Below are positions 50,648 through 59,231 of a stretch of DNA of 64,000 nucleotides, piece by piece. The DNA lies in contig NZ_JABWCU010000017.1 in assembly GCF_018491765.1 (NCBI RefSeq), positions 84,908 through 148,907 on the forward strand, written 5' to 3'. The notes beneath the pieces were generated by a model. The model made no database searches. It was not told where the DNA came from and was given only the letters and a program-made list of their open reading frames with translations. The DNA comes from Novosphingobium profundi. Lineage in GTDB: Bacteria; Pseudomonadota; Alphaproteobacteria; Sphingomonadales; Sphingomonadaceae. Every line of letters starts with the position of its first letter. Within the stretch, counting starts at the first letter, position 1. Position numbers and translations under genes: made by a program.

Positions 50648-51961
50648 ATGAGTCTGTATTCTGCTCTTTATGCGGGCGTGTCCGGCCTGACCGCCCAGTC
50701 CAGCGCCATGGCGACCGTCGCCGACAACATCACCAACGTGAATACCGTGGGCTACAAGGGAACTTCGGCCCAGTTCACCTCGCTGGTCACCGACAGCGGC
50801 GCCAGCGCCAGCTACTCGGCCGGCGGCGTATCGGCCTCGCCGCAGTCGCTGATCTCCAAGCAGGGCCTGCTCCAGGCCTCGAGCAGCCTGACCGACATCG
50901 CGATCGACGGCGCGGGCTTCTTCGTCGTGCGCGACAGCGCCGATTCGAGCGGCACCATCGCCTATACGCGCGCCGGCTCGTTCACCACCGACTCCTCGGG
51001 CTACTTGCGCAACACCGCCGGCTACTACCTGATGGGCTGGCCGCTCAACGCCGACGGCACCTACACCGACGACGGCACCAGCTCCTCGCTCGAGGCGATC
51101 CAGCCCGCCGCGCTGACCGGCGCCGCGCGCGCAACGACCTCGATCGACTTCCGCGCCAACCTCGACTCCTCGTCGGACGCGGTCACCACCTATACCGCCG
51201 GCGACATGGCCAACGGCACCGTCACCCCCGAATTCACCCGCTCGGTCACCGTCTACGACGCCCAGGGCAACGAGCATTCGCTTTCGCTCAGCTTCGTGCG
51301 CACCGGGACCAACACCTGGGCCGCCGAACTGACCGGCGAAGCCTCGGAAATCAGCGATGTGGGCGGCACCGCCGTCACCGACGGCATGATCGCCTCGGGC
51401 ACGATCGCCTTCAACAGCGACGGCAGCCTCGATGTCGCCAACTCGGACCCCTCGTTCTTCAGCGACCTCGACATCACCTGGTCGAACGGCGCGGCATCCG
51501 ATCCGATCAGCCTCGATCTCGGCAGCCAGGACGGACTCGACGGCCTGACCCAGTTCGCCAGCTCCTCCGCGCTGCTCTCGGCGAACGTCGATGGCGGCAT
51601 GCTCGGCACCGTCTCCTCGGTCGAGATTTCCGAGGACGGCATCGTCAGCGCGGTGTTCGACGATGGCACTTCGCTCGCGATCTACCAGCTTCCGATCGCC
51701 ACCTTCCAGAATCCCGACGGCCTCACCGCCGTCAGCGGCAACGCCTACATTGCATCGCAAGCCTCGGGCAACGCGGCGATCAACACGCCCGGCTCGCTGG
51801 GCGGCGGCACGCTGGCGGCAGGCTCGCTGGAAGCCTCCAACGTCGATCTCGCGACGGAATTCTCGAACATGATCCTGTTCCAGCGCGCCTACAGCGCCTC
51901 GTCCAAGATCATCACCACGGTTGACGACATGCTTCAGGAAGTCAGCAACCTGAAGCGTTAA
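50648..51961 (+). CDS. flgE: Flagellar hook protein FlgE
   Basis: 437 residues from ATG 50648, five bases after AGGAGAA. The N-terminus is SLYSALYAGVSGLTAQSSAMATVADNITNVNTVGYKGTSAQF. The middle has D0/D1 motifs (LTDIAIDGAGFFVV, YTRAGSFTTDSSGYLRNTAGYYLMGWPLNADG) and the hook D2 domain (RSVTVYDAQGNEHSLSLSFVRTGTNTWAAEL). The C-terminus is LATEFSNMILFQRAYSASSKIITTVDDMLQEVSNL. FlgE polymerises into the hook. It leads flgE-flgK-flgL and is divergent from flbT. Confidence 0.96.
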   Translation: MSLYSALYAGVSGLTAQSSAMATVADNITNVNTVGYKGTSAQFTSLVTDSGASASYSAGGVSASPQSLISKQGLLQASSSLTDIAIDGAGFFVVRDSADSSGTIAYTRAGSFTTDSSGYLRNTAGYYLMGWPLNADGTYTDDGTSSSLEAIQPAALTGAARATTSIDFRANLDSSSDAVTTYTAGDMANGTVTPEFTRSVTVYDAQGNEHSLSLSFVRTGTNTWAAELTGEASEISDVGGTAVTDGMIASGTIAFNSDGSLDVANSDPSFFSDLDITWSNGAASDPISLDLGSQDGLDGLTQFASSSALLSANVDGGMLGTVSSVEISEDGIVSAVFDDGTSLAIYQLPIATFQNPDGLTAVSGNAYIASQASGNAAINTPGSLGGGTLAAGSLEASNVDLATEFSNMILFQRAYSASSKIITTVDDMLQEVSNLKR

Positions 51962-52054
51962 TCGAACTGGCCGGGGGCGCCGCTCGCGCGCGCTCCCGGC
52001 CCTCCCCTCCGCACGCCGCCTCGCCCGGCAACCTGCCCAGGAGTTCGCATCCCC

Positions 52055-54151
52055 GTGTCGCTCAGTCAGATCATCAGTTCCGCCAAGTCGGGCCTGTCCG
52101 CCGCGCAGGCCGGCATGCAGACCGTCTCGAACAACATCGCCAACGTCAATGTCGCGGGTTACGCGCGCCAGACCACCAACCTGTCCACCGGCGTTGTCAG
52201 CGGTCAGGTCTCGGGCGTCATCGTGGGCGAACCTTCGCGCGTGGCCGACAAGTTCCTCGAGAGCGCCGTCTACACGCGCGCCGGAACCGCCGGTGCGGCC
52301 GAGACACGGGCCGACTACCTCGACCGTCTGCAGACCTTGCTGGGCACGACCGATTCGTCGACAAGCCTGCTCTCGCAGCTGACATCGATCACCACCGCGG
52401 TCTCGGAAATCAGCGGCCTGCAGAGCACGTCGGCATCGATCTCCGAATTTACCGGCAACATCGCCGACACCTTGCAGACGCTGACCTCGCTTCAGGACGA
52501 CGTCGCCAGCCTGCAGGGCGAGGCGGACAGCGAGGTGAGCGAGACCGTCGATTCCATCAATACGCTGCTGGTCAAGATCAACGCGCTCAACAGCGAAGTG
52601 GCCCGTCTCCAGGGGCTGGGCATGTCGACGTCGGGCCCGGCGGACGAGCGCATGTCCGCGCTCGAGGAGCTGAGCGGCCTCGTCAACCTCACGGTGCGCG
52701 AACAAGACGATGGCAAGGTCTATCTCGAAACCGACGGCGGCCAGGTCCTGCTCGACAACAAGTTGCGCCAGCTTTCCTATTCCGGCGGATCGGGCATCGC
52801 GCAGCCGACGTATTCGGACATCGAGATCGTCTTCGCCGACGCCGACGGGACCCCGGGCGTCAGCACCGGCCAGGTGATCGACGCGAACACCGTGGGCGGT
52901 ACGCTGTCCGGCCTGCTCGACGCGCGCGACCGCATCCTGCCCGAATTCTCCGAACAGCTCGGACAGGTCTTCACCGGGCTCGCCAACTCCTTGAACGCTG
53001 CCTCGAACAACGGCACCACCTTGCCCCCGCCGCAGACCCTGACGGGCGAAGCCAACGGCCTGATCGGTACCGACCGCCTCGGCTTCACGGGCGCGGCGAC
53101 GTTTGCCGTGCTCACCAGCGACGGCACGCTCGTCAACTCGGTGACGGTCGACTTCGACGCGCTGGGCACGGGCGCCACCGTCGACGATGCGATCGCGGCC
53201 ATCAACGCGGGTCTGGGCGGCGATGCCACCGCCAGCTTCACCGATGGCGTGCTCTCGATCACCGCGACAAGCTCGGCCAATGGCATCGCCATCGCGCAGG
53301 ACGAAGACAATCCCAGCGACCGCGCCGGATCGGGCTTTTCACAGTTCTTCGGGCTCAACAACATCGTGCGCTCGGACAGCAGCGCGCTTGTCGATTCCGG
53401 CTTCGTCGCCAGCGACGCGCACGGCTTCACCGCCGGCGAGACCGCCAGCCTCACGCTGCGCAGCTCGACCGGCAAGACGCTCGCCACCTTCACGCTCGAC
53501 ACTTCGACCGGCACCACCTGGGGCGACCTGGTCGACAGCCTCAACGCGGGCGACCTGGGCGCCTACGGCACCTTTGCGCTGGACGACAGCGGTCGGATCG
53601 CCTTCACGCCCAGCACCGGCTATGCCGGGGCCACGATCTCGATCCCTTCGGACTCGACCGATCGCTATGGCACCGGCCTCAGCTTCTCGGCGCTGTCCGG
53701 GCTCACCGGCAACGCCAGCGGCCTGGCCACCGCCTCGGTCGACGCCACCATGCTGGCCGACACCACCGCCGTCCCGTTCGCGCAGCTCAACCTCGATGCC
53801 GCGATCGGCGAGAACGCGATCGGCTCGGGCGACCTTCGCAACGCCACCACCTTCATCGACGCGCTCACCGGCCTTGCCGATTTCGGCAAGGACGGTTCGG
53901 CGACGATCGAGAGCTTCGCCACCAGCCTCTTCGGCTCGATCGGCACCGAAGCCTCGCGCGCCGCCTCCACCGCCGAGGACGCCACCGCACGCCTGACCGA
54001 CGCGGTCAGCCGCCGCGACAGCTACTCGGGCGTCAACATCGACGAGGAACTCGCCCAGATGGTGATCCTCCAGAACAGCTATTCGGCCTCCGCCCGTGTC
54101 ATGACCACCGCGTCCGACATGTACGACGCCCTCATCGCCATGGTCAGCTAA
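52055..54151 (+). CDS. flgK: Hook-filament junction protein FlgK
   Basis: 698 residues from GTG 52055 with AGGAG upstream. N-terminus ISSAKSGLSAAQAGMQTVSNNIANVNVAGYARQTTNLSTG, helical region RADYLDRLQTLLGTTDSSTSLLSQLTSITTAVSEISG, and NTLLVKINALNSEVARLQ. A large Thr/Asp/Ala-rich central part follows, then the C-terminus SGVNIDEELAQMVILQNSYSASARVMTTASDMYDALIAMV. It caps the hook as the first junction ring. FlgN (26342) is its probable chaperone. Confidence 0.95.
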   Translation: MSLSQIISSAKSGLSAAQAGMQTVSNNIANVNVAGYARQTTNLSTGVVSGQVSGVIVGEPSRVADKFLESAVYTRAGTAGAAETRADYLDRLQTLLGTTDSSTSLLSQLTSITTAVSEISGLQSTSASISEFTGNIADTLQTLTSLQDDVASLQGEADSEVSETVDSINTLLVKINALNSEVARLQGLGMSTSGPADERMSALEELSGLVNLTVREQDDGKVYLETDGGQVLLDNKLRQLSYSGGSGIAQPTYSDIEIVFADADGTPGVSTGQVIDANTVGGTLSGLLDARDRILPEFSEQLGQVFTGLANSLNAASNNGTTLPPPQTLTGEANGLIGTDRLGFTGAATFAVLTSDGTLVNSVTVDFDALGTGATVDDAIAAINAGLGGDATASFTDGVLSITATSSANGIAIAQDEDNPSDRAGSGFSQFFGLNNIVRSDSSALVDSGFVASDAHGFTAGETASLTLRSSTGKTLATFTLDTSTGTTWGDLVDSLNAGDLGAYGTFALDDSGRIAFTPSTGYAGATISIPSDSTDRYGTGLSFSALSGLTGNASGLATASVDATMLADTTAVPFAQLNLDAAIGENAIGSGDLRNATTFIDALTGLADFGKDGSATIESFATSLFGSIGTEASRAASTAEDATARLTDAVSRRDSYSGVNIDEELAQMVILQNSYSASARVMTTASDMYDALIAMVS

Positions 54152-54162
54152 GGAGACAGGAC

Positions 54163-55074
54163 ATGACCCGCATTGCCACGCTTGCCATGCAGAATACCCT
54201 CTCGGCGGCCTTCGCCCGCTCGCAGGAGGCGCTCGCCGAAAGCCAGTTGCAGCTTGCCACCGGCAAGGTCGCCACCGACTACGCCGGCCTTGGCGTCGAC
54301 GCGGTGCGCACGCTTTCCGCGCGTTCGCTGATCAGCCAGCAGACGACCTACCAGAACAACACCTCGCGGCTTTCGACCACGCTGTCGCTTTACGATGCGA
54401 ACCTGACGACGCTCGACGATTCGCTCACCGACTTCCGCTCCGAGATCTACTCGGCGATCGGCACCGGCGAATACCCGAGCCTGCAGGGCCTGATCGAGAA
54501 CGCCTTCGCCGAACTCAAAAGCACGCTCAACGCGACCGAGAGCGGCGTTCCGCTGTTCGCCGGCGCGCAGACCTCGAGCGACCCCTTCACGCCCGAGACG
54601 CTCGACGACCTCATCGGTCTCGACGTGGCCGACGCCTTCAACAACGACAGCGTGATCCAGTCGAGCCGCGTGGGCGACGGTGTCGACCTCGAATACGGCC
54701 AGTTGGCGAGCGATATCGGCGCCAATCTCACCGAAGCGTTCAAGATGCTCGCCGAGGCGGGTCCGTTCGAGGATTCGAAGCTGACCGACACCCAGATCGC
54801 CGCGCTCGAGGACGTACTCGACCAGCTCGATCTCGGCCTCACCGACTTGCGCAGTGCCAACGCCACGAACGGCCAGAACCAGAACCGCCTCGACGACCTC
54901 GCCACCCGCGCGGAGGAACGCTCCACGCTGCTCACCGAGCTGGTCGGCAACGTCGAGGACGCGGATCTTTCACAAGTCGCGCTCGACCTCACCCAGCGCC
55001 AGACCACGCTCGAGGCGAGCTACTCGGTCTTCGCGCAGCTCCAGGACATGTCGCTCGTCAATTACCTGAGCTGA
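54163..55074 (+). CDS. flgL: Hook-filament junction protein FlgL
   Basis: 303 residues, flagellin-like ends: MTRIATLAMQNTLSAAFARSQEALAESQLQLATGKVATDYAGLGVDAVRTLS and SQVALDLTQRQTTLEASYSVFAQLQDMSLVNYLS. The short centre includes ESGVPLFAGAQTSSDPFTPETLDDLIGLDVADAF. FlgL forms the second junction layer beneath the filament. It starts 12 bp after flgK and is followed by a terminator. Confidence 0.94.
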   Translation: MTRIATLAMQNTLSAAFARSQEALAESQLQLATGKVATDYAGLGVDAVRTLSARSLISQQTTYQNNTSRLSTTLSLYDANLTTLDDSLTDFRSEIYSAIGTGEYPSLQGLIENAFAELKSTLNATESGVPLFAGAQTSSDPFTPETLDDLIGLDVADAFNNDSVIQSSRVGDGVDLEYGQLASDIGANLTEAFKMLAEAGPFEDSKLTDTQIAALEDVLDQLDLGLTDLRSANATNGQNQNRLDDLATRAEERSTLLTELVGNVEDADLSQVALDLTQRQTTLEASYSVFAQLQDMSLVNYLS

Positions 55075-55120
55075 TCCTTCCGTAGCTCTCTCCACACTGC
55101 CGGATCGGTTCAGGCAAGGA

Positions 55121-55155
55121 GAAGCCCCCCGAACGCCAAGCGTTCGGGGGGCTTC
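55121..55155. terminator. Terminator after flgE-flgK-flgL
   Basis: 15-bp stem GAAGCCCCCCGAACG / CGTTCGGGGGGCTTC, loop CCAAG, followed by TTTCGTTT on the plus strand. It also faces the end of the TPR gene on the minus strand. Confidence 0.9.
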
Positions 55156-55225
55156 TTTCGTTTGGGATCGGATGAAAGGGGATCTGCGGACCGGACTGTG
55201 AAGCCGATGGCCTATCCGCGCGCGT

Positions 55226-57043
55226 TCAGGTCTTGGGTGTATCGCCATCCCCGGTGGCATCCGAAATGCGCGGTGCACGCTCGAGCAATTCGCCGATGTC
55301 ACCCGCCGGATTGGTCGCCGGCAAGGCGGCAAGGGCTTTCGTCAGGCTGTCGCCATCGACCTGAACGGGGCTTGCCGTCAGGAGATCGAAGACGGGCCCC
55401 GAAGGAAGTTCCGCGAAGGCCGCGCCGTATCGGCGGCGCAAATTGGCAAGGTCGCTCTCGTGGCCGATCATCGCCAGCGCGATCGCCTGGCGCAGCACCA
55501 CGGCCTGTTGCAGCTCATCGAGCGACTTGCCCGGCATGCCCGCAAGTTGCGAGGCGGTGGTCGCCGCATAGCCCTTCCAGTCGCGTTCCTTCCACTGGAT
55601 CGCGGCGCGCAAGGGCGCGCTGCCCGCGACCTGGTCGAGCACCGCCAGGGCTTCCTGGACACGGCCAAGCTGGCTGAGCGCAACCGCCTCGACCTGTTTG
55701 CGCGGTGCCTCCATCTCGGCGGGGAAGGACGGGTCCTGCGACTTGCGCAGCGTGTCGAGCGCCTTCACCGGTTCGCCTGCGAGAACGTAAAGCGAGGCGA
55801 CCTTGGCCGAAAGCGGCGCCCGGGCGAGGTCCCCCGCCCGATTGAAGAGCTGGTAGCTCAACAGATCCGCCGCGCGTTCGTAGAGCCCGGCATGCTGCAA
55901 GGCGTCAGCGAGGTTGCGCGCCATCATGTCGCCCTCGACGCCCGAAGGCGCGAGATCGCGATAGTTCCAGTAAATCCCGCCAACTTCCTCGAGCGACAGC
56001 TTGCGCTTGGGGTCGAGCGCGGCCTTGAACACGCCGCGCAGTTCTGGAACGAATTCGGGCGACGTACGCGCGACGTCGTAATAGCGAAACAGCGTCGCGC
56101 CGCTGTCGAGAGCTCCGGCCAGATTGCCGAGTTGCCGGTTGAGGCGGTAGCTGAGGCGCAGAGCCCGTTCCTCGGTACCATCGCCGCGCCAGGCGTAGCG
56201 CAGCGCATCCACTTCGCGCAGCGCCTTTGCTGGCGAGATAGTCTTGGCCGCGACCTGGGCTTCGAGCCGGATCAGCCGCGCATCGATGCGCTGGGGCTCG
56301 TCGCCCGAACGTTCGGCAAGCGAAAGGTTGAGCCGCGCCGCCCGGTAATCCCCGATCTGGGTATAGGCGCGCGCGCGCAGCAGGCTGGCACCTGCATCGC
56401 GGTTGGAAAGCGGCGCGAGCAGCGAAAGCGCCTTGTCAGGCTTGCCCTTGGCGAGGGCCGCCTCGCCGGCCGCGCGACGAAAGGCCCCGTCGCGCCCGCG
56501 CGGCATGGCCGGCAAGGCGCAGGCGACCTCGTCGGCGGCCCAGGACGCACGCCCGGCCGCGACCAGCGCCCGCACCCGCCAGGCGCAGGCCTCCGGATTG
56601 CGATTGAGGCCGCCGCCGACGAGCATCTCGATCGCGTCCTCGGGACGATTGAGGAGCACGAGCGCCGCGCCGCGGGCGAGGCGAAAATTGTCGACCAGCG
56701 CCAGATCGGGATCGTCCTGGAGCATGACCTCGAGGATCCCGAAAGCCTCCGCACCCTGGCCCTGCCCGATCAGGCTTCCGGCGTAGTTCCAGCGCGCGTT
56801 TTGCAGCGCGGCATCGTCCGCATCGAGCAGGGCGCGCCAGGCGTCCGCTTCGGGAATAACGCGCCAGGCCTCGCCCGAACGGATCGCGGGGGCCTGTGCC
56901 AGCGCCGCGGCGAAGCCCGGACGGCGGGTGTCCGCGCCACCAATGACCGAGACCGCGCTGGCGCCCTGGAGCGCCTCGTCCCCCAGCGCGGATTGGGCCC
57001 CCACGCACAACACGAGCGCGGAGACCTTTGCGAGATGCTTCAC
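55226..57043 (-). CDS. Periplasmic TPR-repeat protein of the flagellar region
   Basis: The start is GTG 57043, overlapping the upstream small gene's stop (GTGA); 605 residues. A signal peptide (KHLAKVSALVLCVGAQSALG) is followed by many helical repeats of TPR/alpha-solenoid type: ALQNARWNYAGSLIGQGQGAEAFGILEVMLQDDPDLALVDNFRLARGAALVLLNRPEDAIEMLV, GAFRRAAGEAALAKGKPDKALSLLAPL, YLNRQL-like and LADALQHAGLYERAADLLSYQL segments. It has no enzymatic motif. The architecture recalls periplasmic TPR flagellar proteins such as FlgT/MotK-like factors, but no specific family was recognised. It is cotranscribed with a small membrane protein and divergent from a FliL-like gene. Confidence 0.75.
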   Translation of the reverse strand: MKHLAKVSALVLCVGAQSALGDEALQGASAVSVIGGADTRRPGFAAALAQAPAIRSGEAWRVIPEADAWRALLDADDAALQNARWNYAGSLIGQGQGAEAFGILEVMLQDDPDLALVDNFRLARGAALVLLNRPEDAIEMLVGGGLNRNPEACAWRVRALVAAGRASWAADEVACALPAMPRGRDGAFRRAAGEAALAKGKPDKALSLLAPLSNRDAGASLLRARAYTQIGDYRAARLNLSLAERSGDEPQRIDARLIRLEAQVAAKTISPAKALREVDALRYAWRGDGTEERALRLSYRLNRQLGNLAGALDSGATLFRYYDVARTSPEFVPELRGVFKAALDPKRKLSLEEVGGIYWNYRDLAPSGVEGDMMARNLADALQHAGLYERAADLLSYQLFNRAGDLARAPLSAKVASLYVLAGEPVKALDTLRKSQDPSFPAEMEAPRKQVEAVALSQLGRVQEALAVLDQVAGSAPLRAAIQWKERDWKGYAATTASQLAGMPGKSLDELQQAVVLRQAIALAMIGHESDLANLRRRYGAAFAELPSGPVFDLLTASPVQVDGDSLTKALAALPATNPAGDIGELLERAPRISDATGDGDTPKT

Positions 57044-57333
57044 GAGAAATATCCGTTCCGAATGAGCCAGCCGATGAGCATGCCGCCACCCAGCACGCAC
57101 CCGATCATGAAGATCAGGACGCCCGCAAGGCACCAGACGAGGACGTTCACGCCCGCGTCTTCTTCTTCGGCGTATGTCTGCGTGGTGTTGGGCAACTCGG
57201 CGAGAGCCGGCACACCACCGGCCGACACACCGCTCGGCGCCTCGGCGTCCGGTTGGAGTATCGCGTCGCGGGCCGCCGCTGCCTGTCCCGAGGAGTAGAC
57301 TTTCAACCTCGCAGGACGCTGATCAACACTCAT
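57040..57333 (-). CDS. Small single-span membrane protein (unknown)
   Basis: 97 residues. A polar N-terminal part (about 1-63, with TQTYAEEEDAG) is followed by one or two hydrophobic segments, VNVLVWCLAGVLIFMIGCVLGGGMLIGWLI, and the end RNGYFS. No family recognised. It heads the two-gene unit with the TPR protein and has two TATAAT boxes just upstream, so it is probably a real gene of the flagellar regulon. Confidence 0.65.
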   Translation of the reverse strand: MSVDQRPARLKVYSSGQAAAARDAILQPDAEAPSGVSAGGVPALAELPNTTQTYAEEEDAGVNVLVWCLAGVLIFMIGCVLGGGMLIGWLIRNGYFS

Positions 57334-57359
57334 TAGCTACACTCCGCGTTTTTCGTCCT

Positions 57360-57381
57360 ATTATAGGTCTATGAAATTATA
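57360..57381 (-). promoter_or_regulatory. Tandem -10 boxes before the small membrane/TPR genes
   Basis: Minus strand TATAAT at 57365-57360 (preceded by GACC) and again at 57381-57376, 16 bp apart, in the 114-bp divergent gap. The nearer box is 27 bp from the ATG. The area is AT-rich on both strands and may also serve the plus-strand gene at 57448. Confidence 0.5.
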
Positions 57382-57447
57382 GAACGATCGCGCGGCGGCG
57401 ACGCCGGGCCGTCGCAAAAAACTCCCGCCTTTCTTCCGGAGCCGACC

Positions 57448-57864
57448 ATGAATTCTCGCAACCTCCAGATCGCCGCCGTGCTCGCCGTGACGCTCCCGGT
57501 CTCGCTTGGCACAGGGGCGATGCCCGCGCTTGCGGCCGAGGCCGAACGCGATCCGGCGACGCTTGTCCCGGTCGAGGAGATCGAGGCACCGATCATCGAC
57601 AGCGGCCGGCTCGACGGCGTGCTCAAGATCAAGGTAACGCTCCAGACCCGAACGCCCGACGGTGCGGAAGAGCTGGCGGACATGATGCCTGAACTGCGCG
57701 CCGCTCTGCTCGCAGGCACGATGGAGTTCGCCCGCTTGCGCGCCTCGCCCTATACGCCGGTCGACGTCGCCGGACTGCGCGCCATCCTCACTCCCGCGGT
57801 GCGCAAGATCGCGCCCCAGGTGGACACGGTGCTCGTCCTCAAGGCCGGCGCCTTCACCAGCTAG
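57448..57864 (+). CDS. Periplasmic FliL-like protein (second of its kind)
   Basis: 138 residues with a cleavable signal (LQIAAVLAVTLPVSLGTGAMPALAAEA). The domain that follows, DSGRLDGVLKIKVTLQTRTPDGAEELADMMPELRAALLAGTMEFARLRASPYTPVDVAGLRAILTPAVRKIAPQVDTVLVLKAG, parallels the membrane-anchored protein at 32729: both share G-R-L-x-G, x-x-x-P-x-L/F-L, D/V-x-x-LR-x-x-L and a final strand. FliL-like domains ring the stator. The two are likely paralogues in one structural role. The assignment is by pattern only. ATG 57448 has CGGAG upstream. Confidence 0.6.
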   Translation: MNSRNLQIAAVLAVTLPVSLGTGAMPALAAEAERDPATLVPVEEIEAPIIDSGRLDGVLKIKVTLQTRTPDGAEELADMMPELRAALLAGTMEFARLRASPYTPVDVAGLRAILTPAVRKIAPQVDTVLVLKAGAFTS

Positions 57865-57919
57865 GATCGTGCCGGACCGCACAAGGCCCGGCAGGGCGTG
57901 CAATGAAGAACCTCCGTTC

Positions 57920-57949
57920 AGCCCAGCGCACGCTCAGTTGCGCTGGGCT
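57920..57949 (+). terminator. Terminator of the 57448 gene
   Basis: Stem AGCCCAGCGCA / TGCGCTGGGCT with an 8-base loop, followed by a pyrimidine-rich TTCCTTCTTC tract. Its right arm overlaps the 3' end of motE on the opposite strand. Confidence 0.75.
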
Positions 57950-58563
57950 TCCTTCTTCTCCGGGCTGCGCCGGGGCGCGGCCTCGACGACACGACGCCCC
58001 GCGAGCGACATCGAAAGCTTGACCGCCGCATCGGGCGACATCTTCGACATGATCTGCGCCGTCACCTGGTCGCGCATGCGGCGCGCGACTTGTGCCTGCA
58101 CCTCGAGATCGAGGCGCTCGAAGATCGGCGCGGCCTGCGCCGGTTTCATGCGCTGGTAGATGGCCGCAAGCCGATCGTAAGGCACATCGGGCTCGGCCGC
58201 CCCACCCGCGGCGGGAGTGCGGCCGGGCGTGGGCGCGGCAGCACCGCGCGCCTGATCGGCAAGGCGCGCTTCGCTTGCCTTGAGCGCCTGTTCGCGCAGA
58301 TCGAGCTTCTGGCGCTCCTTGGCCGCAGCGCGATCGCGCTCGTCGGCGGCCTGGCGCAGGCTCGCTCCCATGCGCCCGCCGTCGGCGGGAGGGCCATCGG
58401 CTTCCGACGGCGTGGCGAGCGCCATGGCGTTCGCCACCACCGCCACCCCCGCAACCCCCAGCAGGAGGCGCGAAGGGCGCAGGACGCTGTGCAGCACCGG
58501 CTGCGCGCGCAGCCAGGTCAGCCACGCGCCAGGGCGCGCGACGGGAGCGAGCGGCAGGCTCAT
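57934..58563 (-). CDS. motE: MotE-family flagellar protein
   Basis: 209 residues. A membrane segment near 30-52 (RLLLGVAGVAVVANAMALA), a charged coiled coil (LRQAADERDRAAAKERQKLDLREQALKASEARLADQ), and a C-terminal MotE/MgtE_N-like domain: YDRLAAIYQRMKPAQAAPIFERLDLEVQAQVARRMRDQVTAQIMSKMSPDAAVKLSMSLAG. In S. meliloti MotE is a periplasmic chaperone for MotC; no motC is visible here, so the partner may differ. The start overlaps the DUF6468-like gene (ATGA). Confidence 0.82.
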   Translation of the reverse strand: MSLPLAPVARPGAWLTWLRAQPVLHSVLRPSRLLLGVAGVAVVANAMALATPSEADGPPADGGRMGASLRQAADERDRAAAKERQKLDLREQALKASEARLADQARGAAAPTPGRTPAAGGAAEPDVPYDRLAAIYQRMKPAQAAPIFERLDLEVQAQVARRMRDQVTAQIMSKMSPDAAVKLSMSLAGRRVVEAAPRRSPEKKEAQRN

Positions 58564-59231
58564 GCTGCGGCGACCTCGCGCAAGGCGACCTCACGGCGCT
58601 TGTCCTGCCCAGGAAGCGCGACGACCTTGCCGGTCTTGCGCGATGCGACGCCCTCGCCCATGCCCTGTTCCTTGAGCACCTGGGCAACGACGGCGGCGGC
58701 GGCAATCTTTGCCGGGTGCGGTGCGACTTCGGCGTCCACGGCGGCGATGACCGGCTTCGCGGCGGGCGCGACCTTCGTGCTGCGCGACTTGCGCGTGGCG
58801 GCACGGCGGCGGGTCGTCGCAGGCTTTGCCTTCTCTTCCTCGCCTTCGACCGTCTTGGCGGTGCGGCGACGGGGCTTGGCCGCCGCCTTGGCCTCGGTCT
58901 TGGCGGCTGTCTTGGCATGGGTGTCGGCGGCCGCATCCATGATGCGCTCGGCGACGGCGTTGCCGATGCCCACCATCATCGTGAGTTCTTCGCGCAGTTC
59001 CTCGGCGGTCGAGAAGGCCTTGGCCTGCGCCACGCCCTCGGTCGCGAAGAGACGCTTGAGCTCGCCCAGCACGGCGCGCGCACGCTCGGTCGCGTGGTCA
59101 AGCTGGAGCACGCCCTCGGAAAGTTTCGTCTCACGAAAGACCTTCATGCGGCGCTCCATGCGCCAGCTCTGGACCAGGACGGTGAGGCAGGAAGTAACAA
59201 GGGCGGCATTGGTCACGGTGGCAAACGTCAT
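58560..59231 (-). CDS. DUF6468-like flagellar-operon protein
   Basis: 223 residues from ATG 59231, overlapping the fliM stop (ATGA). The N-terminus is a membrane anchor (TFATVTNAALVTSCLTVLVQSWRMERRMKVFRETKLSEGVLQLDHATERARAVLGELKRL). A helix TAEELREELTMMVGIGNAVAERIMDAA follows, then a long Lys/Ala/Arg-rich disordered stretch and a short C-terminal block with VVAQVLKEQGMGEGVASRKTGKVVALPGQDKRREVALREV. The gene is found between fliM and motE-like genes in alphaproteobacteria; its function is not known to me. Confidence 0.7.
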   Translation of the reverse strand: MTFATVTNAALVTSCLTVLVQSWRMERRMKVFRETKLSEGVLQLDHATERARAVLGELKRLFATEGVAQAKAFSTAEELREELTMMVGIGNAVAERIMDAAADTHAKTAAKTEAKAAAKPRRRTAKTVEGEEEKAKPATTRRRAATRKSRSTKVAPAAKPVIAAVDAEVAPHPAKIAAAAVVAQVLKEQGMGEGVASRKTGKVVALPGQDKRREVALREVAAA

